NCBI GenBank assembly: GCA_012972825.1
Contig: JABDHL010000065.1
Span: forward strand, 1-58,669
Length of the DNA: 58,669 bases
Direction of reading: 5' to 3'
DNA from: Chlorobiaceae bacterium
GTDB taxonomy: Bacteria > Bacteroidota > Chlorobiia > Chlorobiales > Chlorobiaceae
Numbering within the stretch: position 1 is the stretch's first letter; each line of letters begins with the position of its first letter. Of the stretch, positions 18,329-27,729 are shown one piece after another. Position numbers and translations under genes: made by a program. The notes beneath the pieces were generated by a model, which ran no database searches, was not told the origin of the DNA, and saw nothing but the letters and a program-made list of their open reading frames with translations.

Positions 18329-18601
18329 TTAAGAATCCTGTTTTTCAAGGAGAGTGAATAAATCTGATTCAGCCGCTCTTTTATCAAAAGTTAACACTCT
18401 GTCACAACCGGAAAAGAGAGTATCAAGGGCTATTAAAAGATCAGAGAGATCGATATTTTTTTTGCGCGCCAAGGAAACAAAAGACCTTACTGCAGGCTGG
18501 TCGTCAAAAACAAGAATAGGAAGCAGCAAGAGTTCTTCAAGTGCGTTATTGAAATATGGATTACTTTCTTTTTCGCTCTTAAAACGATTACTGAACTGCA
18601 A
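18329..18601 (-). pseudogene. PIN-domain toxin (VapC-like), C-terminal fragment
   Basis: The 90-residue frame begins at a TTG that directly follows the VOC gene stop, in the same frame. It contains only the second half of a PIN domain: FDDQPAVRSFVSLARKKNID, DLSDLLIA and DRVLTFDKRAAESDLF, with acidic residues of the ribonuclease site. The N-terminal strand with the first catalytic aspartate is missing, and no VapB antitoxin gene is near. It is most likely a remnant, although a short protein could still be translated from the VOC transcript. Confidence 0.7.
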
Positions 18602-19099
18602 TTATTTCCTGGAACGACGGGTTTTTTTGGACTCCATCTCATCCACCATTTTCTTCCGGGTTGGTAGAGCATGAACATTCGGAGAGGAAAGATCAATATC
18701 CTCGCTGTCGTTCTGTATGCCGGTATCATGCATGGAATAAAACTCTACAAGATTGCCATCAGGATCCATGACAAAGAAAGCTCGTCCTTCCCGACGATGA
18801 GTCGGTCGGGTAACAATATGGACTCCTCTTTCTTCCAGATAGTGAACCGCCGCATCAACTTCTGCATCTGAAGAAAGTCTGAATCCAAAATGATCAACCC
18901 TGATATCCCTTGCCTGGAGAGAACCGGGGGTTTCAGCCTTCACAAGCACCAGCATATCCGAGTTAAGACGCAGATAGGAAATATTGGCACCCACCCTGTG
19001 ATCAAGCTTGATGCCAAGAACACCACCGTAAAATTCCTCGGCAAGACGCAAGTCATTGACACGAAGGGTAATCTGATTAATCCCCGTCAGTTTCATCAT
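18602..19099 (-). CDS. VOC/glyoxalase family protein
   Basis: The 165-residue product has the paired beta-alpha-beta-beta-beta modules of vicinal oxygen chelate proteins. The first repeat starts TGINQITLRVNDLRLAEEFY; the second contains HFGFRLSSDAEV and ends FFVMDPDGNLVEFYS, with the usual metal-ligand glutamate. In the first module the common ligand His is a Gln. The basic tail KKTRRSRK extends past the fold. Possible roles are glyoxalase, dioxygenase or fosfomycin-type resistance, and none can be chosen. Its start overlaps the rpoZ gene by 23 bases. Confidence 0.8.
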   Translation of the reverse strand: MMKLTGINQITLRVNDLRLAEEFYGGVLGIKLDHRVGANISYLRLNSDMLVLVKAETPGSLQARDIRVDHFGFRLSSDAEVDAAVHYLEERGVHIVTRPTHRREGRAFFVMDPDGNLVEFYSMHDTGIQNDSEDIDLSSPNVHALPTRKKMVDEMESKKTRRSRK

Positions 19100-19430
19100 C
19101 TTCTTCAGTTGGGACTATCTTTTTTTCGACAGGTTTTTCTATTGTATAATCGTATTTATGCGCAAAATAATCAGCAACAGCTTTATGCGATGATTTTTCA
19201 CGGCATTCAAATTCAAGGCTTATCGCTATCTGTTCAGGAAATATCTTGTCCGATTCAGATTCGCTGCTTGGATTGCGTATCATTTCTTTATAAGGGAGAA
19301 GCTTGTCTTCAAGTTCCGCACGCTCTTCATCATGCAGTCTTTTTGCTTTTTTGGAAATAGCGACCACCGTCTCATATAAATTCGAGTGCGCACTTCTCAA
19401 CTGATTAAGGTCAACGGGTTTAACCGACAT
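19077..19430 (-). CDS. rpoZ: RNA polymerase omega subunit (Rpb6-like)
   Basis: The 117-residue product contains the omega/Rpb6 core: NLYETVVAISKKAKRLHDEERAEL near the N-terminus, which in the family binds the beta' C-terminus. The C-terminal half is charged and divergent, as in Bacteroidetes/Chlorobi omega proteins. Omega helps assemble RNA polymerase. It follows gmk by 11 bases on the same strand, the same gmk-rpoZ order as in many bacteria, which supports the call. Its 3' end overlaps the VOC gene by 23 bases. Confidence 0.8.
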   Translation of the reverse strand: MSVKPVDLNQLRSAHSNLYETVVAISKKAKRLHDEERAELEDKLLPYKEMIRNPSSESESDKIFPEQIAISLEFECREKSSHKAVADYFAHKYDYTIEKPVEKKIVPTEEDDETDGD

Positions 19431-19441
19431 TTGACGTTATT

Positions 19442-20026
19442 TTACGTGTTTGATAGAAATTTGGTAATTATCGCTGTAACAGCCTCAACCGCCGTCTCAA
19501 GATCATCATTGACGATTACCTGATCAAACCGGTCTGAGTAGCCCAGCTCAAGCCTTGCCCTTTCCATACGAGCATTCAGACTCTCTTCATCTTCACTCTC
19601 CCGCCCTTGAAGCCTCTGTTTTAAAACATCCATACCGGGAGGCTTTATAAACACTAATAATGAATTATCAGGAAAAATCCTTTTGAGATTCAATGCACCC
19701 TTGACATCAAGATCAAGCAGCATATTGGTGCCTGAATCGATCACTTCATAGGTTTTATCAAGCAGAGTACCGTAATGGTTTCCAAAAAAATACTCATGCT
19801 CAATAAAGCCACCGTTACAGATCTTTTCTTCAAATGCTTCTTTACTGAGAAAATAATAGGTGAGGCCTTCAGCCTCTCCTGCTCTTTTCTGCCTTGTTGT
19901 GGCTGACACCGAAAATCTCATGTTCGGTATTCTCTCAAGTACCAGTTTGGCTATTGTGGATTTACCGGTACCTGACGGAGCTGAAAAGACAATCAGTTTT
20001 CCCCGCTGTTTCCGCTCTTCAACCAT
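19442..20026 (-). CDS. gmk: Guanylate kinase
   Basis: The 194-residue product has the P-loop SAPSGTGKSTIAKL at about 15-28, the GMP-binding segments RFSVSATTRQKRAGE, GLTYYFLS and EHEYFFGNHYGT, and LLDLDVKGALN. It phosphorylates GMP (and dGMP) with ATP. It follows the yicC gene by 5 bases and precedes rpoZ, so yicC-gmk-rpoZ looks like an operon. The start MVEERKQRGKLIVFSAP is normal. Confidence 0.96.
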   Translation of the reverse strand: MVEERKQRGKLIVFSAPSGTGKSTIAKLVLERIPNMRFSVSATTRQKRAGEAEGLTYYFLSKEAFEEKICNGGFIEHEYFFGNHYGTLLDKTYEVIDSGTNMLLDLDVKGALNLKRIFPDNSLLVFIKPPGMDVLKQRLQGRESEDEESLNARMERARLELGYSDRFDQVIVNDDLETAVEAVTAIITKFLSNT

Positions 20027-20031
20027 TACAA

Positions 20032-20919
20032 TTACTCTATATTTTGCAGCTGTTCCCTGATTTTTTCAAGATCTTCCTTGATCTGTACAATTTTCTGGGA
20101 AATTTCGGCATTCTGCGATTTTGATGCTATGGTATTAGCTTCGCGCAACTGCTCCTGAAGAAGAAAATTCAGTTTCCTGCCGGTACCGCTTTCATCGTTT
20201 TTCAGTTCCTCGATAAAAAACTTGTTATGACTGGCAAATCGGGTCAGCTCTTCAGTAATATCAAGTTTGTCAGCCGCGAGTACCAGCTCCATTTCAAGAC
20301 GGTCACGGCTGTAAACCAAATCCTTGCCCGCAACAGCCTCGACCTTTGCAGCAAGCCTTTTCCTTACAGTCTCAAGATTTTCAGCCGCAAGAGAGGTGAC
20401 AATTGCAAGAATTTTTTCAATTTCGGCTATTCTTGCGCTAAAATCAATGGATAGCTCTTCTCCCTCCCTGCGACGCATTCCTTTGAGGCGGTCAATAGCT
20501 TCCTGCAGAAGTTTTTTGACAGAGGGCCACAGCTTCTCAGAACTGTCGAGCGATGCAGTTCCATTATCGAATATTTCAGGAAACCGGAGCAGATGCTCAA
20601 GGTGAAGAGGAGCATCAAGCTCAGCTTCTTTATTGAGGGTATCAAGCAGGCTTTTATATGCTTTTACCTTAGCAACATTGATAACCAGAGAGATTGGCTG
20701 TTCCTCACCAAGCTGAATCTGAACAAAAGCAGAGATCTTACCTCTCTGAAAATGTGCCCGTATCATTTCACGCACCTCAAGCTCATAAGAGAGAAGCTGA
20801 CGGGGAAGTTTGACACTGATCTCAGCAAACCTGTTGTTAACAGAACGCAACTCAGCAAGAATCTTTACACCGCTTTCAACTGACTCTGCGCTGCCGTATC
20901 CGGTCATGCTTTCCAACAT
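20032..20919 (-). CDS. YicC family endoribonuclease/RNase adapter
   Basis: The 295-residue product has the YicC N-terminal pattern MLESMTGYGSAE and RSVNNRFAEISVKLP, and the DUF1732 C-terminus DITEELTRFASHNKFF, GRKLNFLLQEQLREANTIASKSQNAEIS. YicC proteins act on RNA; the E. coli protein has been linked to endoribonuclease activity and sRNA turnover. The gene is next to gmk, as is common. The coiled C-terminal tail is typical. Confidence 0.9.
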   Translation of the reverse strand: MLESMTGYGSAESVESGVKILAELRSVNNRFAEISVKLPRQLLSYELEVREMIRAHFQRGKISAFVQIQLGEEQPISLVINVAKVKAYKSLLDTLNKEAELDAPLHLEHLLRFPEIFDNGTASLDSSEKLWPSVKKLLQEAIDRLKGMRRREGEELSIDFSARIAEIEKILAIVTSLAAENLETVRKRLAAKVEAVAGKDLVYSRDRLEMELVLAADKLDITEELTRFASHNKFFIEELKNDESGTGRKLNFLLQEQLREANTIASKSQNAEISQKIVQIKEDLEKIREQLQNIE

Positions 20920-20972
20920 AGTATCCCCTGCTGCTTCTGTTTGTAAAAAAGATACCGCTCTCTTCGACGCTC

Positions 20973-21242
20973 TTATTTGCGAAGATCAAGTTCACCGATC
21001 ACTTTACGATAACGATCGATATCGATATTTTTCAGGTAGTTCAGCATTTTCTTTCGCTTGGCAACAAGCATAAGCAATCCGCGACGGGAGTGCCTGTCCT
21101 TGGGATGCAGCTGAAGATGACCGGTAAGGTCGGTTATCCGGCGGGTGTATAAAGCAACCTGAACCTCGGATTTTCCGGTATTCTTCTCAGAAACGCCAAA
21201 CTGTGAGATGACTTCTGCTTTGAATTCTTTTGTCAGACTCAT
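20973..21242 (-). CDS. rpsO: 30S ribosomal protein S15
   Basis: The 89-residue product is a full S15: KNTGKSEVQVALYTRRITDLTGHLQ, DRHSRRGLLMLVAKRKKMLNYL and YRKVIGELDLRK. It binds 16S rRNA early in 30S assembly. It is the last gene of the rimP-nusA-infB-rbfA-truB-ribF-rpsO order. The 49 AT-rich bases upstream could carry its own promoter. Confidence 0.96.
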   Translation of the reverse strand: MSLTKEFKAEVISQFGVSEKNTGKSEVQVALYTRRITDLTGHLQLHPKDRHSRRGLLMLVAKRKKMLNYLKNIDIDRYRKVIGELDLRK

Positions 21243-21291
21243 ATATCTTCGTTTGTTATATTAAATCGGTTGATCTGTAATATAATATTAT

Positions 21292-22254
21292 TTAACAATA
21301 CAACTCCACCGTTTTTTTATCTTTTTCGAGCTGCATTTTCAGCTCTTCCAAAGACGAAAATTTCTGTTCCTCCCTGATGAACCTGTGCAGGGTGAACCTC
21401 AGGGTTGCTCCATACAGGTCGCCGTTATATCCAAGAATATGAGCCTCCACTGTTGTCATCCCTTCTGAAGAGACTGTAGGACGTACCCCGACATTCATCA
21501 TTGCGTTATAGAGCCTGCCATTAACCTCAGTCTGAGCATGGTAGACACCCGGACGAGGCAACAGCTTGTCCGTATCGGACAGCTTCAAATTGACTGTAGG
21601 AAATCCGATATTTCGTCCGCGCTTCTCCCCATCCACCACCCTTCCACTGATCATATAGGGATAGCCGAGAAATGCATTGGCCTCTTCAATTTTTCCGACT
21701 TCAAGCAGCCTCCTTATCCTTGTGCTCGAAAAATGTTCCTTGCCCATAAGTATCTCCTCGACAACCTCCACATCAAATCCAAGCTCAAGTCCCAAATAAT
21801 CCAGGGTTCTCCGGCTCCCGCTCCTGTCACGACCGAACGCATGATCATAACCGATGATGATGGTTCTGGCACCCAGCAGCTTGACCAGAACATTCCTGAT
21901 AAAATCATCGGAGGTGCGTGATGCAAAATCAGGAGTAAAACGGATAACGAAAAGAAGATCGATTGTTTCCCTGGCAAGAAGATCTATTTTTTCTTCAAAA
22001 GTGGTCAGGAGTCCAAGCGGTCCTGAAACCGCCCCCTTGAGTACTTTTCTTGGATGGGGCTCAAAGGTAACAACCACGCTTCTGAGATAGCGTGATCGGG
22101 CTATAGCCGCCATTCTGGCTATAATCTGGCGGTGCCCTGTGTGCACTCCATCATAAGAACCTACTGTTACTGCAGAAGGGGTGCATGACAGATCAACAGG
22201 AGAGCGGAAACCATAGTTGCAAACAAGGTCATTGTCATATTCAACAATACGCAT
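21292..22254 (-). CDS. ribF: Bifunctional riboflavin kinase/FAD synthetase
   Basis: The 320-residue product has the N-terminal FMN adenylyltransferase domain (VTVGSYDGVHTGHRQII, TFEPHPRKVL, FGRDRSGS, STRIRRLLEVG) and the C-terminal riboflavin kinase domain (GRVVDGEKRGRNIGFPTVNL, GVYHAQTEV, EAHILGYNGDLYG). It makes FMN and then FAD, which would serve EtfAB and Fni elsewhere in the window. It lies 9 bases after truB. Confidence 0.95.
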   Translation of the reverse strand: MRIVEYDNDLVCNYGFRSPVDLSCTPSAVTVGSYDGVHTGHRQIIARMAAIARSRYLRSVVVTFEPHPRKVLKGAVSGPLGLLTTFEEKIDLLARETIDLLFVIRFTPDFASRTSDDFIRNVLVKLLGARTIIIGYDHAFGRDRSGSRRTLDYLGLELGFDVEVVEEILMGKEHFSSTRIRRLLEVGKIEEANAFLGYPYMISGRVVDGEKRGRNIGFPTVNLKLSDTDKLLPRPGVYHAQTEVNGRLYNAMMNVGVRPTVSSEGMTTVEAHILGYNGDLYGATLRFTLHRFIREEQKFSSLEELKMQLEKDKKTVELYC

Positions 22255-22263
22255 ACCTCTTTA

Positions 22264-22995
22264 TTATCTCCCTTCACCCTCATGGGTGGTTGATGCCTGA
22301 TGAAGAATTGCTTCTATGGTCTCCAAGACGGTGTTCGATGAGCTCAAATGGTAATTACCGATAGAGAGACGCCGAAGAGATGCCAGATATCCACCTACGC
22401 CAAGCGCAGCACCGAACTCATGGGCAATTACCCTGATATAAGCGCCTTTGGAGACATGAAGCAAAAAATAAACCATCGGGAGCTCTATGCGGGTAACTTC
22501 AAAACGGTGAATAACAATCTCTTTTGTTTTTCGATCCTTGATGACAACTCCTTTACGGGCATGAGCATAGAGCCTTTTTCCATTGTGCCAGGCAGCCGAA
22601 TGCATGGGCGGCTGCTGCTGGTGTGTTCCCTCAAATCCGGATGCCAGAGAGGTGATCTGCATCTCCGTCAGATGATCTACGCTGCAATGACCAAACTCAG
22701 AGGTTTCAATATCATGGCTTGCCGTCACGACGCCAAGCTTTATTGCCCCTTCGTAAACCTTGTCAAGCACTTCAAGAGCGGCAATTTCTTTGGTTTTTCT
22801 ACCCGTAGCCAGAATAAGCAGACCTGTGGCCTTTGGATCGAGAGTCCCGCAATGACCCACCTTGCGCTTTAAACCAGCACTCTTGAAAGTATTTCTGATT
22901 TTTGCTACCACATCAAACGATGTCCAGTCAAAAGGCTTGTCAATCAGAAGAAAATCACCCTCATCATGAATGATACTGTCGGTTATGTCAGTCAA
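22264..22995 (-). CDS. truB: tRNA pseudouridine(55) synthase
   Basis: The 243-residue product has the TruB motifs DKPFDWTSFDVVAKIRN and HCGTLDPKATGLL with the catalytic Asp, plus KVYEGAIKLG and SKGAYIRVIAHEFGAALGVG. It makes pseudouridine 55 in the tRNA T-loop. It is the shorter form without an extended PUA domain. Its start overlaps the rbfA stop by four bases, so translation is probably coupled. Confidence 0.95.
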   Translation of the reverse strand: MTDITDSIIHDEGDFLLIDKPFDWTSFDVVAKIRNTFKSAGLKRKVGHCGTLDPKATGLLILATGRKTKEIAALEVLDKVYEGAIKLGVVTASHDIETSEFGHCSVDHLTEMQITSLASGFEGTHQQQPPMHSAAWHNGKRLYAHARKGVVIKDRKTKEIVIHRFEVTRIELPMVYFLLHVSKGAYIRVIAHEFGAALGVGGYLASLRRLSIGNYHLSSSNTVLETIEAILHQASTTHEGEGR

Positions 22996-23351
22996 TTTTC
23001 CTCAACACTGCCCTTTCTCACTCCATTCAAAAGCTGTTCAATCCTGCTGGCACGCTCATACATGTGATCCTCATGAAATTCAAGTTCAGGAATACGTCTG
23101 AATTGATGCCGGATCTTCGATGAAAGAATCATTCTTATACTTTTTGTTTCATCCCGCAAAAATGCAATTGCGGTTTCCTGGTCTTTATCTGTACCGATAA
23201 TAGAAACATAGACCCTGGCTATGCTTAAATCACCGGTAACCTTGACTTCAACAATGGTAACAATCGGACCTCCACGAGGGAGCTCCTTCTGAAGGATTGC
23301 CCCAAGTTCATGCTGCAGAAGGGAAGCAACTCTATCTGTCCGTATCGACAT
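22992..23351 (-). CDS. rbfA: Ribosome-binding factor A
   Basis: The 119-residue product has the RbfA KH-like fold: RVASLLQHELGAILQKEL, VTIVEVKVTGDLSIARVYVS and IRHQFRRIPELEFHED. RbfA binds the immature 30S subunit and aids 16S 5'-end processing. It sits between infB and truB in the conserved order, 18 bases after infB. Confidence 0.94.
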   Translation of the reverse strand: MSIRTDRVASLLQHELGAILQKELPRGGPIVTIVEVKVTGDLSIARVYVSIIGTDKDQETAIAFLRDETKSIRMILSSKIRHQFRRIPELEFHEDHMYERASRIEQLLNGVRKGSVEEN

Positions 23352-23369
23352 AAATCAACAATAAACTGT

Positions 23370-26066
23370 TCAAAGTTTTCTTTTTTTCTCAACGATCTTA
23401 TAGGCCTCGACAATATCACCAACCTTGATGTCATCATAATTCTTGAGGCTCATGCCACACTCATAACCAGCATCGACCTCCTTGGCATCATCCTTGAAGC
23501 GCCTGAGCGCAGCAAGATTTCCTTCGTAGATCTGAACACCATCCCGGAGCAGACGTACCTTCGAATCACGGAAAATTTTCCCTTCAAGCACATAACATCC
23601 ACCGACATTACCGATTTTAGGAACTTTAAATATCTGACGGACCTCAAGAGAACCAAGACTCTCTTCATGGAGTTCCGGAGAGAGCATGCCTTCAAGCGCT
23701 TTTTCAACATCTTCAAGCACATGGTAAATAACACTGTAAAAGCGGACATCAAGATCTTCCTTTTCGGCCAGTTTTTTGGCGTTGACATTCGGCCGCACCC
23801 TGAAGCCTATAATAATGGCATCCGAAGCCGCAGCGAGCAGAACGTCAGTTTCAGTGATCTGCCCAACACCCTGATGAATAATCTGCACCTTGACCTCATC
23901 GTTCTGAATTTTCATCAGTCCATCAGCCAGCGCCTGAATCGACCCATCGGTATCAGCCTTTATAATGACACTCAGCTCTTTCATCAAGCCTTCCTTGATC
24001 TGACGTGCTATACTGTCAAGCTTGACACGAGTACTGCGACGGAAATCATGCTCACGCCGAATAACCTGCCGCTTCTGCGCCAAATCACGGGCCTCCCTGT
24101 CAGTCGACATAACCGTCAAGGCATCGCCTGACTGCGGAAGATCCTCAAATCCAAGCACCCTGACCGGCTGTGACGGGTTTGCAAAAAGAATTCTCTTGCC
24201 TCTCTCATCCATAAGGGCACGAACCTTACCCATAGTATTACCGGCAACAAAAGGATCGCCTACCTTAAGTATTCCACGCTGGACGAGAACTGTTGAGATA
24301 ACACCTTTTCCCTTATCGAGTTCAGATTCAACAATAATACCACTTGCATTGATCTCTGGAGAGTAGTTCCCCCTCAGTTCCCGCATTTCAGCTTCGGTCA
24401 ACACTTTCTCCATAAGCTCGGCTATACCGATACCTTTCTTGGCCGAAATCTCCTGACACTGATAGGTTCCGCCCCACTCTTCAACAAGCACTCCTGCTTC
24501 GGAAAGCTGGGTTTTAATTTTCTCAGGATTAGCTTCGGCCTTGTCAATTTTATTAAGAGCTACAACAATCGGTACTCCGGCGGCCTTGGCATGGTTAATT
24601 GCCTCGATAGTCTGAGGCATAACACTGTCATCAGCCGCAACCACAAGTATAACAATATCAGTCACCTGTGCGCCCCTGGCCCGCATGGCGGTAAACGCTT
24701 CATGACCGGGTGTATCAAGAAACGTGATTTTCCTGCCACCTTCCACCGATACTTCATAAGCACCAATATGCTGGGTAATACCACCGGATTCACCGGCAAC
24801 AACTTTACTGTTGCGGATATAATCGAGCAGCGAAGTCTTTCCGTGATCGACATGTCCCATGATGGTAACAACCGGAGGGCGAGTCTGCAAATCGGCTTCC
24901 ACATCCTCTTCAACTACAACCGCAGTTGCCTCAACCTCAGAAATAAACTCCGCCTCAAAGCCAAACTCAAGAGCTATCAGCTCAATAGACTCCTTGTCAA
25001 GCCGCTGATTGATGGTTACAAACTTGCCAAGAGCAAAACACTTCTGGATGATCTCCTTGGCAGTAATCCCCATAAGTTCCGCAAGTTCATGCGGTGATGC
25101 ATACTCGGTAACCCTGACAACCATACGCTGAGATTCACGAAAAGCCTCATCCTCTTCATGCTCGCGCTCCCGCTCTGTTCTGCGCATCTTGCGGAATTTC
25201 TGGCGTGAACCTATACTGCTGCGCTCTTCAATACCACTGATCGTTTTTTGTATATTCGCTGAAATGACCTTGTCATCAATCTCAGGCTTCTTTTTCTTCT
25301 TGCCTTTTTTCTTTTTCATGCCGGAACTGTCCCCGGCCACTACCTGCTTTGGTTTGACATCACTGACCACCTTGGCCGGCTTTTTAGCTGCGACCACCTT
25401 CTCTTCAACATGAACATCCTCAATTGCCTTCGGTACAAACTCATCTTTCAAAGCAGCTGCCTGCTCCTTGAAATTCTTTTTACGGTTTTTCTTGTTCCTT
25501 CCGGCATGGATATCTAGTGTGCCAATAACGGTAAGACCTCCCATCATCTGCGGAATGTCAAAAGAAACCAGATGCTCGTTGACCGATGGCTCCTCATTCT
25601 GAGACTCAGATTCGGGAAGTTCAGCATCATCAGCATCATCAGTATCCTCAAGAACTTCGGAGATTGAGACTTCCGGCTCTTGAACAAGATCCAGGACTTG
25701 CGCAGCAGCTACATCATGAACAGGCTCTTTTTTCTCTTCGGCAACCACAACTGCAGGGGTTGGGGAAGGACTGAGCGTTTCGCTGAGATGCTTCTCTTTC
25801 TCATAGGTTTTTCTTGACTGCTCCTCAAGCCTTGATAAGCGTTTCTCTTTTTCCTCTCTTATTTTTTTGGTCTCATCGACCATTTTCTTTTCAACGCTGA
25901 AATGACCAAATATTCTGGTGTGCATCTCTTCACTTACCATAGAGGATGTAGAGGCTACTTTGCCCCCTTCCCTTTTGACAAAAAGTAATACATCCTGCGG
26001 ACTCACCTGCAGTTCTCTTGCAATATCACTTATTCGGTACTTTTTTTCCATGTCCTCAAGGGCCAT
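23370..26066 (-). CDS. infB: Translation initiation factor IF-2
   Basis: The 898-residue product has an N-terminal IF2-N motif (YRISDIARELQVSPQDVLLFVK), then about 230 residues of variable Lys/Glu/Pro/Val-rich linker, a second IF2-N motif (SPHELAELMGITAKEIIQKC), and the GTPase domain with G1 GHVDHGKTSLLD near residue 400, DTPGHEAF and NKIDKAEAN, followed by domains II-IV. IF-2 brings initiator tRNA to the ribosome. ATG 26066 or 26051 may be the start. The linker holds basic blocks (KKKKGKKKKKPE). Confidence 0.96.
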   Translation of the reverse strand: MALEDMEKKYRISDIARELQVSPQDVLLFVKREGGKVASTSSMVSEEMHTRIFGHFSVEKKMVDETKKIREEKEKRLSRLEEQSRKTYEKEKHLSETLSPSPTPAVVVAEEKKEPVHDVAAAQVLDLVQEPEVSISEVLEDTDDADDAELPESESQNEEPSVNEHLVSFDIPQMMGGLTVIGTLDIHAGRNKKNRKKNFKEQAAALKDEFVPKAIEDVHVEEKVVAAKKPAKVVSDVKPKQVVAGDSSGMKKKKGKKKKKPEIDDKVISANIQKTISGIEERSSIGSRQKFRKMRRTEREREHEEDEAFRESQRMVVRVTEYASPHELAELMGITAKEIIQKCFALGKFVTINQRLDKESIELIALEFGFEAEFISEVEATAVVVEEDVEADLQTRPPVVTIMGHVDHGKTSLLDYIRNSKVVAGESGGITQHIGAYEVSVEGGRKITFLDTPGHEAFTAMRARGAQVTDIVILVVAADDSVMPQTIEAINHAKAAGVPIVVALNKIDKAEANPEKIKTQLSEAGVLVEEWGGTYQCQEISAKKGIGIAELMEKVLTEAEMRELRGNYSPEINASGIIVESELDKGKGVISTVLVQRGILKVGDPFVAGNTMGKVRALMDERGKRILFANPSQPVRVLGFEDLPQSGDALTVMSTDREARDLAQKRQVIRREHDFRRSTRVKLDSIARQIKEGLMKELSVIIKADTDGSIQALADGLMKIQNDEVKVQIIHQGVGQITETDVLLAAASDAIIIGFRVRPNVNAKKLAEKEDLDVRFYSVIYHVLEDVEKALEGMLSPELHEESLGSLEVRQIFKVPKIGNVGGCYVLEGKIFRDSKVRLLRDGVQIYEGNLAALRRFKDDAKEVDAGYECGMSLKNYDDIKVGDIVEAYKIVEKKRKL

Positions 26067-26130
26067 TACATCCTCCTCTGGATTTTAAAACTCTTAACTC
26101 TTTATCCAATGTTCCGTCACATGACAGTGT

Positions 26131-27675
26131 TCATGATTCATCCACTGCCACATCATCCTTCTCCGGTTCAGCATCGTCATCAAAAAGACCCTGCAAATCC
26201 GATTCGGTAAACTGTTCTTTAATGGTTTTATAGATATTTTCGGCAATCTTCTTCCAATAGCGCTTCTCTTCTTCGGTAACTTTTCGTTCTCTCGGTTTCA
26301 CGCCAGTTTTAAACGTTTTACCAAAAATTGTCTGCTCTTCCGGTTTAGCGGGCCCGAGAAGCGCCTGCTCTATCTCATCCACTCCTGCTTTCAGGACTTT
26401 TTTAGCCGTATCAAAGCCACTATCCAGAAGCTGGTAAATCATATCATCACCAAACTCATCACGAAACTCGATAATATCAATGTCCGTTGGATCCTCCATC
26501 GACTTGTCAATAACATCACGATAAACATCGATCTCATAGCCAGTAAGTTTTTCAGCAAGATGGATATTATTGCCATTTTTCCCGATGGCATACTTGATCT
26601 GATCAGGCTTGAGCATCACCCGTGCTTTCCGGGTTTTTACATCAGCATGAACCGTCAGAGGATCAATTTTCGCCGGCTGCATTGCTCTTGAAATATATAT
26701 CTCCGGCTCATCAGCATAATAGATAACATCGATATTTTCGTTATTCAGCTCCTTGACAATACTCTGAATACGCTTGCCCCGATATCCGACGGTCGCACCA
26801 ACCGGATCAATCCTTGCACTGGTGGATTCAACAGCAACCTTTGCCCGTTCACCCGGCACCCTTGCAATCGCCTTGATGACAATGAGACCATCCAGAATTT
26901 CAGGAACCTCATGTTCAAAAAGTTTATACAAAAACCTGTCATCAACTCTCGAAACAATAACTTTCATACCACCATCAGCTTTCTCCCGCTCAATCATACT
27001 GCCATCTTCAAGCCTGACTTTCGCTTTTTCGCGCTCAATACGCTTGACATACAGTTTCATTCTCGGCGTACGTCGGGGATTATCCTTTTTCATCATCTCC
27101 GCCTTCGGCAAAACAAGCTCAACACGATGATCCTTCGACGTGTTATAGGTAAAAATAACCTCATTGGCGCGAATCTGGTATACCTCACCAGCAACTATTT
27201 CACCGACTTTTTCAAGACACTCTTCATAAACGACAAGACGCTCAAGATCACGGACTTTTTTCTGTACAGACTGTTTGATAATCTGTATGGATTTACGGCT
27301 CAAATAATCTTCAAGCTTGATCGGTCCCTCTTCATAAGTATCACCAATTTCAAGGGAGTCGTCAATTTTTCTAACCTCATCAAGCGTGATTTCAATACTT
27401 TCAATGTCTATTTCTTTGACAATCTTTTTCAGAATATAGACCTCAAAGTCCCCGCGTTCGGGGTTGATGAAAATGTTGGATTCAACTTCAGGATCGTAAT
27501 CCTTCCTGAGCTGCTTCTGGATAATATCCTTGAGAAGATCGGCAATATCCATTTTGACAGCCGCACTTTCCGTTCGCTTATCCAGAAAGATTTTGGACTG
27601 CTCGATTTCACCAAAAGCACTTGAAATCTGCAACCTCCTGTCCTGACCCTCATCTTTTATCTTCTTTTTGGCCAT
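26131..27675 (-). CDS. nusA: Transcription elongation/termination factor NusA
   Basis: The 514-residue product has an N-terminal RNA polymerase-binding domain, an S1 domain (GEIVAGEVYQIRANEVIFTY), and the two KH domains with PGERAKVAVESTSARIDPVGATVGYRG and IKYAIGKNGNNIHLAEKLTG. A C-terminal acidic extension replaces the repeats of gamma-proteobacteria. NusA governs pausing, termination and antitermination. It lies between rimP and infB, the normal order. Confidence 0.96.
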   Translation of the reverse strand: MAKKKIKDEGQDRRLQISSAFGEIEQSKIFLDKRTESAAVKMDIADLLKDIIQKQLRKDYDPEVESNIFINPERGDFEVYILKKIVKEIDIESIEITLDEVRKIDDSLEIGDTYEEGPIKLEDYLSRKSIQIIKQSVQKKVRDLERLVVYEECLEKVGEIVAGEVYQIRANEVIFTYNTSKDHRVELVLPKAEMMKKDNPRRTPRMKLYVKRIEREKAKVRLEDGSMIEREKADGGMKVIVSRVDDRFLYKLFEHEVPEILDGLIVIKAIARVPGERAKVAVESTSARIDPVGATVGYRGKRIQSIVKELNNENIDVIYYADEPEIYISRAMQPAKIDPLTVHADVKTRKARVMLKPDQIKYAIGKNGNNIHLAEKLTGYEIDVYRDVIDKSMEDPTDIDIIEFRDEFGDDMIYQLLDSGFDTAKKVLKAGVDEIEQALLGPAKPEEQTIFGKTFKTGVKPRERKVTEEEKRYWKKIAENIYKTIKEQFTESDLQGLFDDDAEPEKDDVAVDES

Positions 27676-27729
27676 CTCTCTCTTTATTGTGCATGTTGAA
27701 AAGAAAATTTACTAACCAGTATCTCTGCT

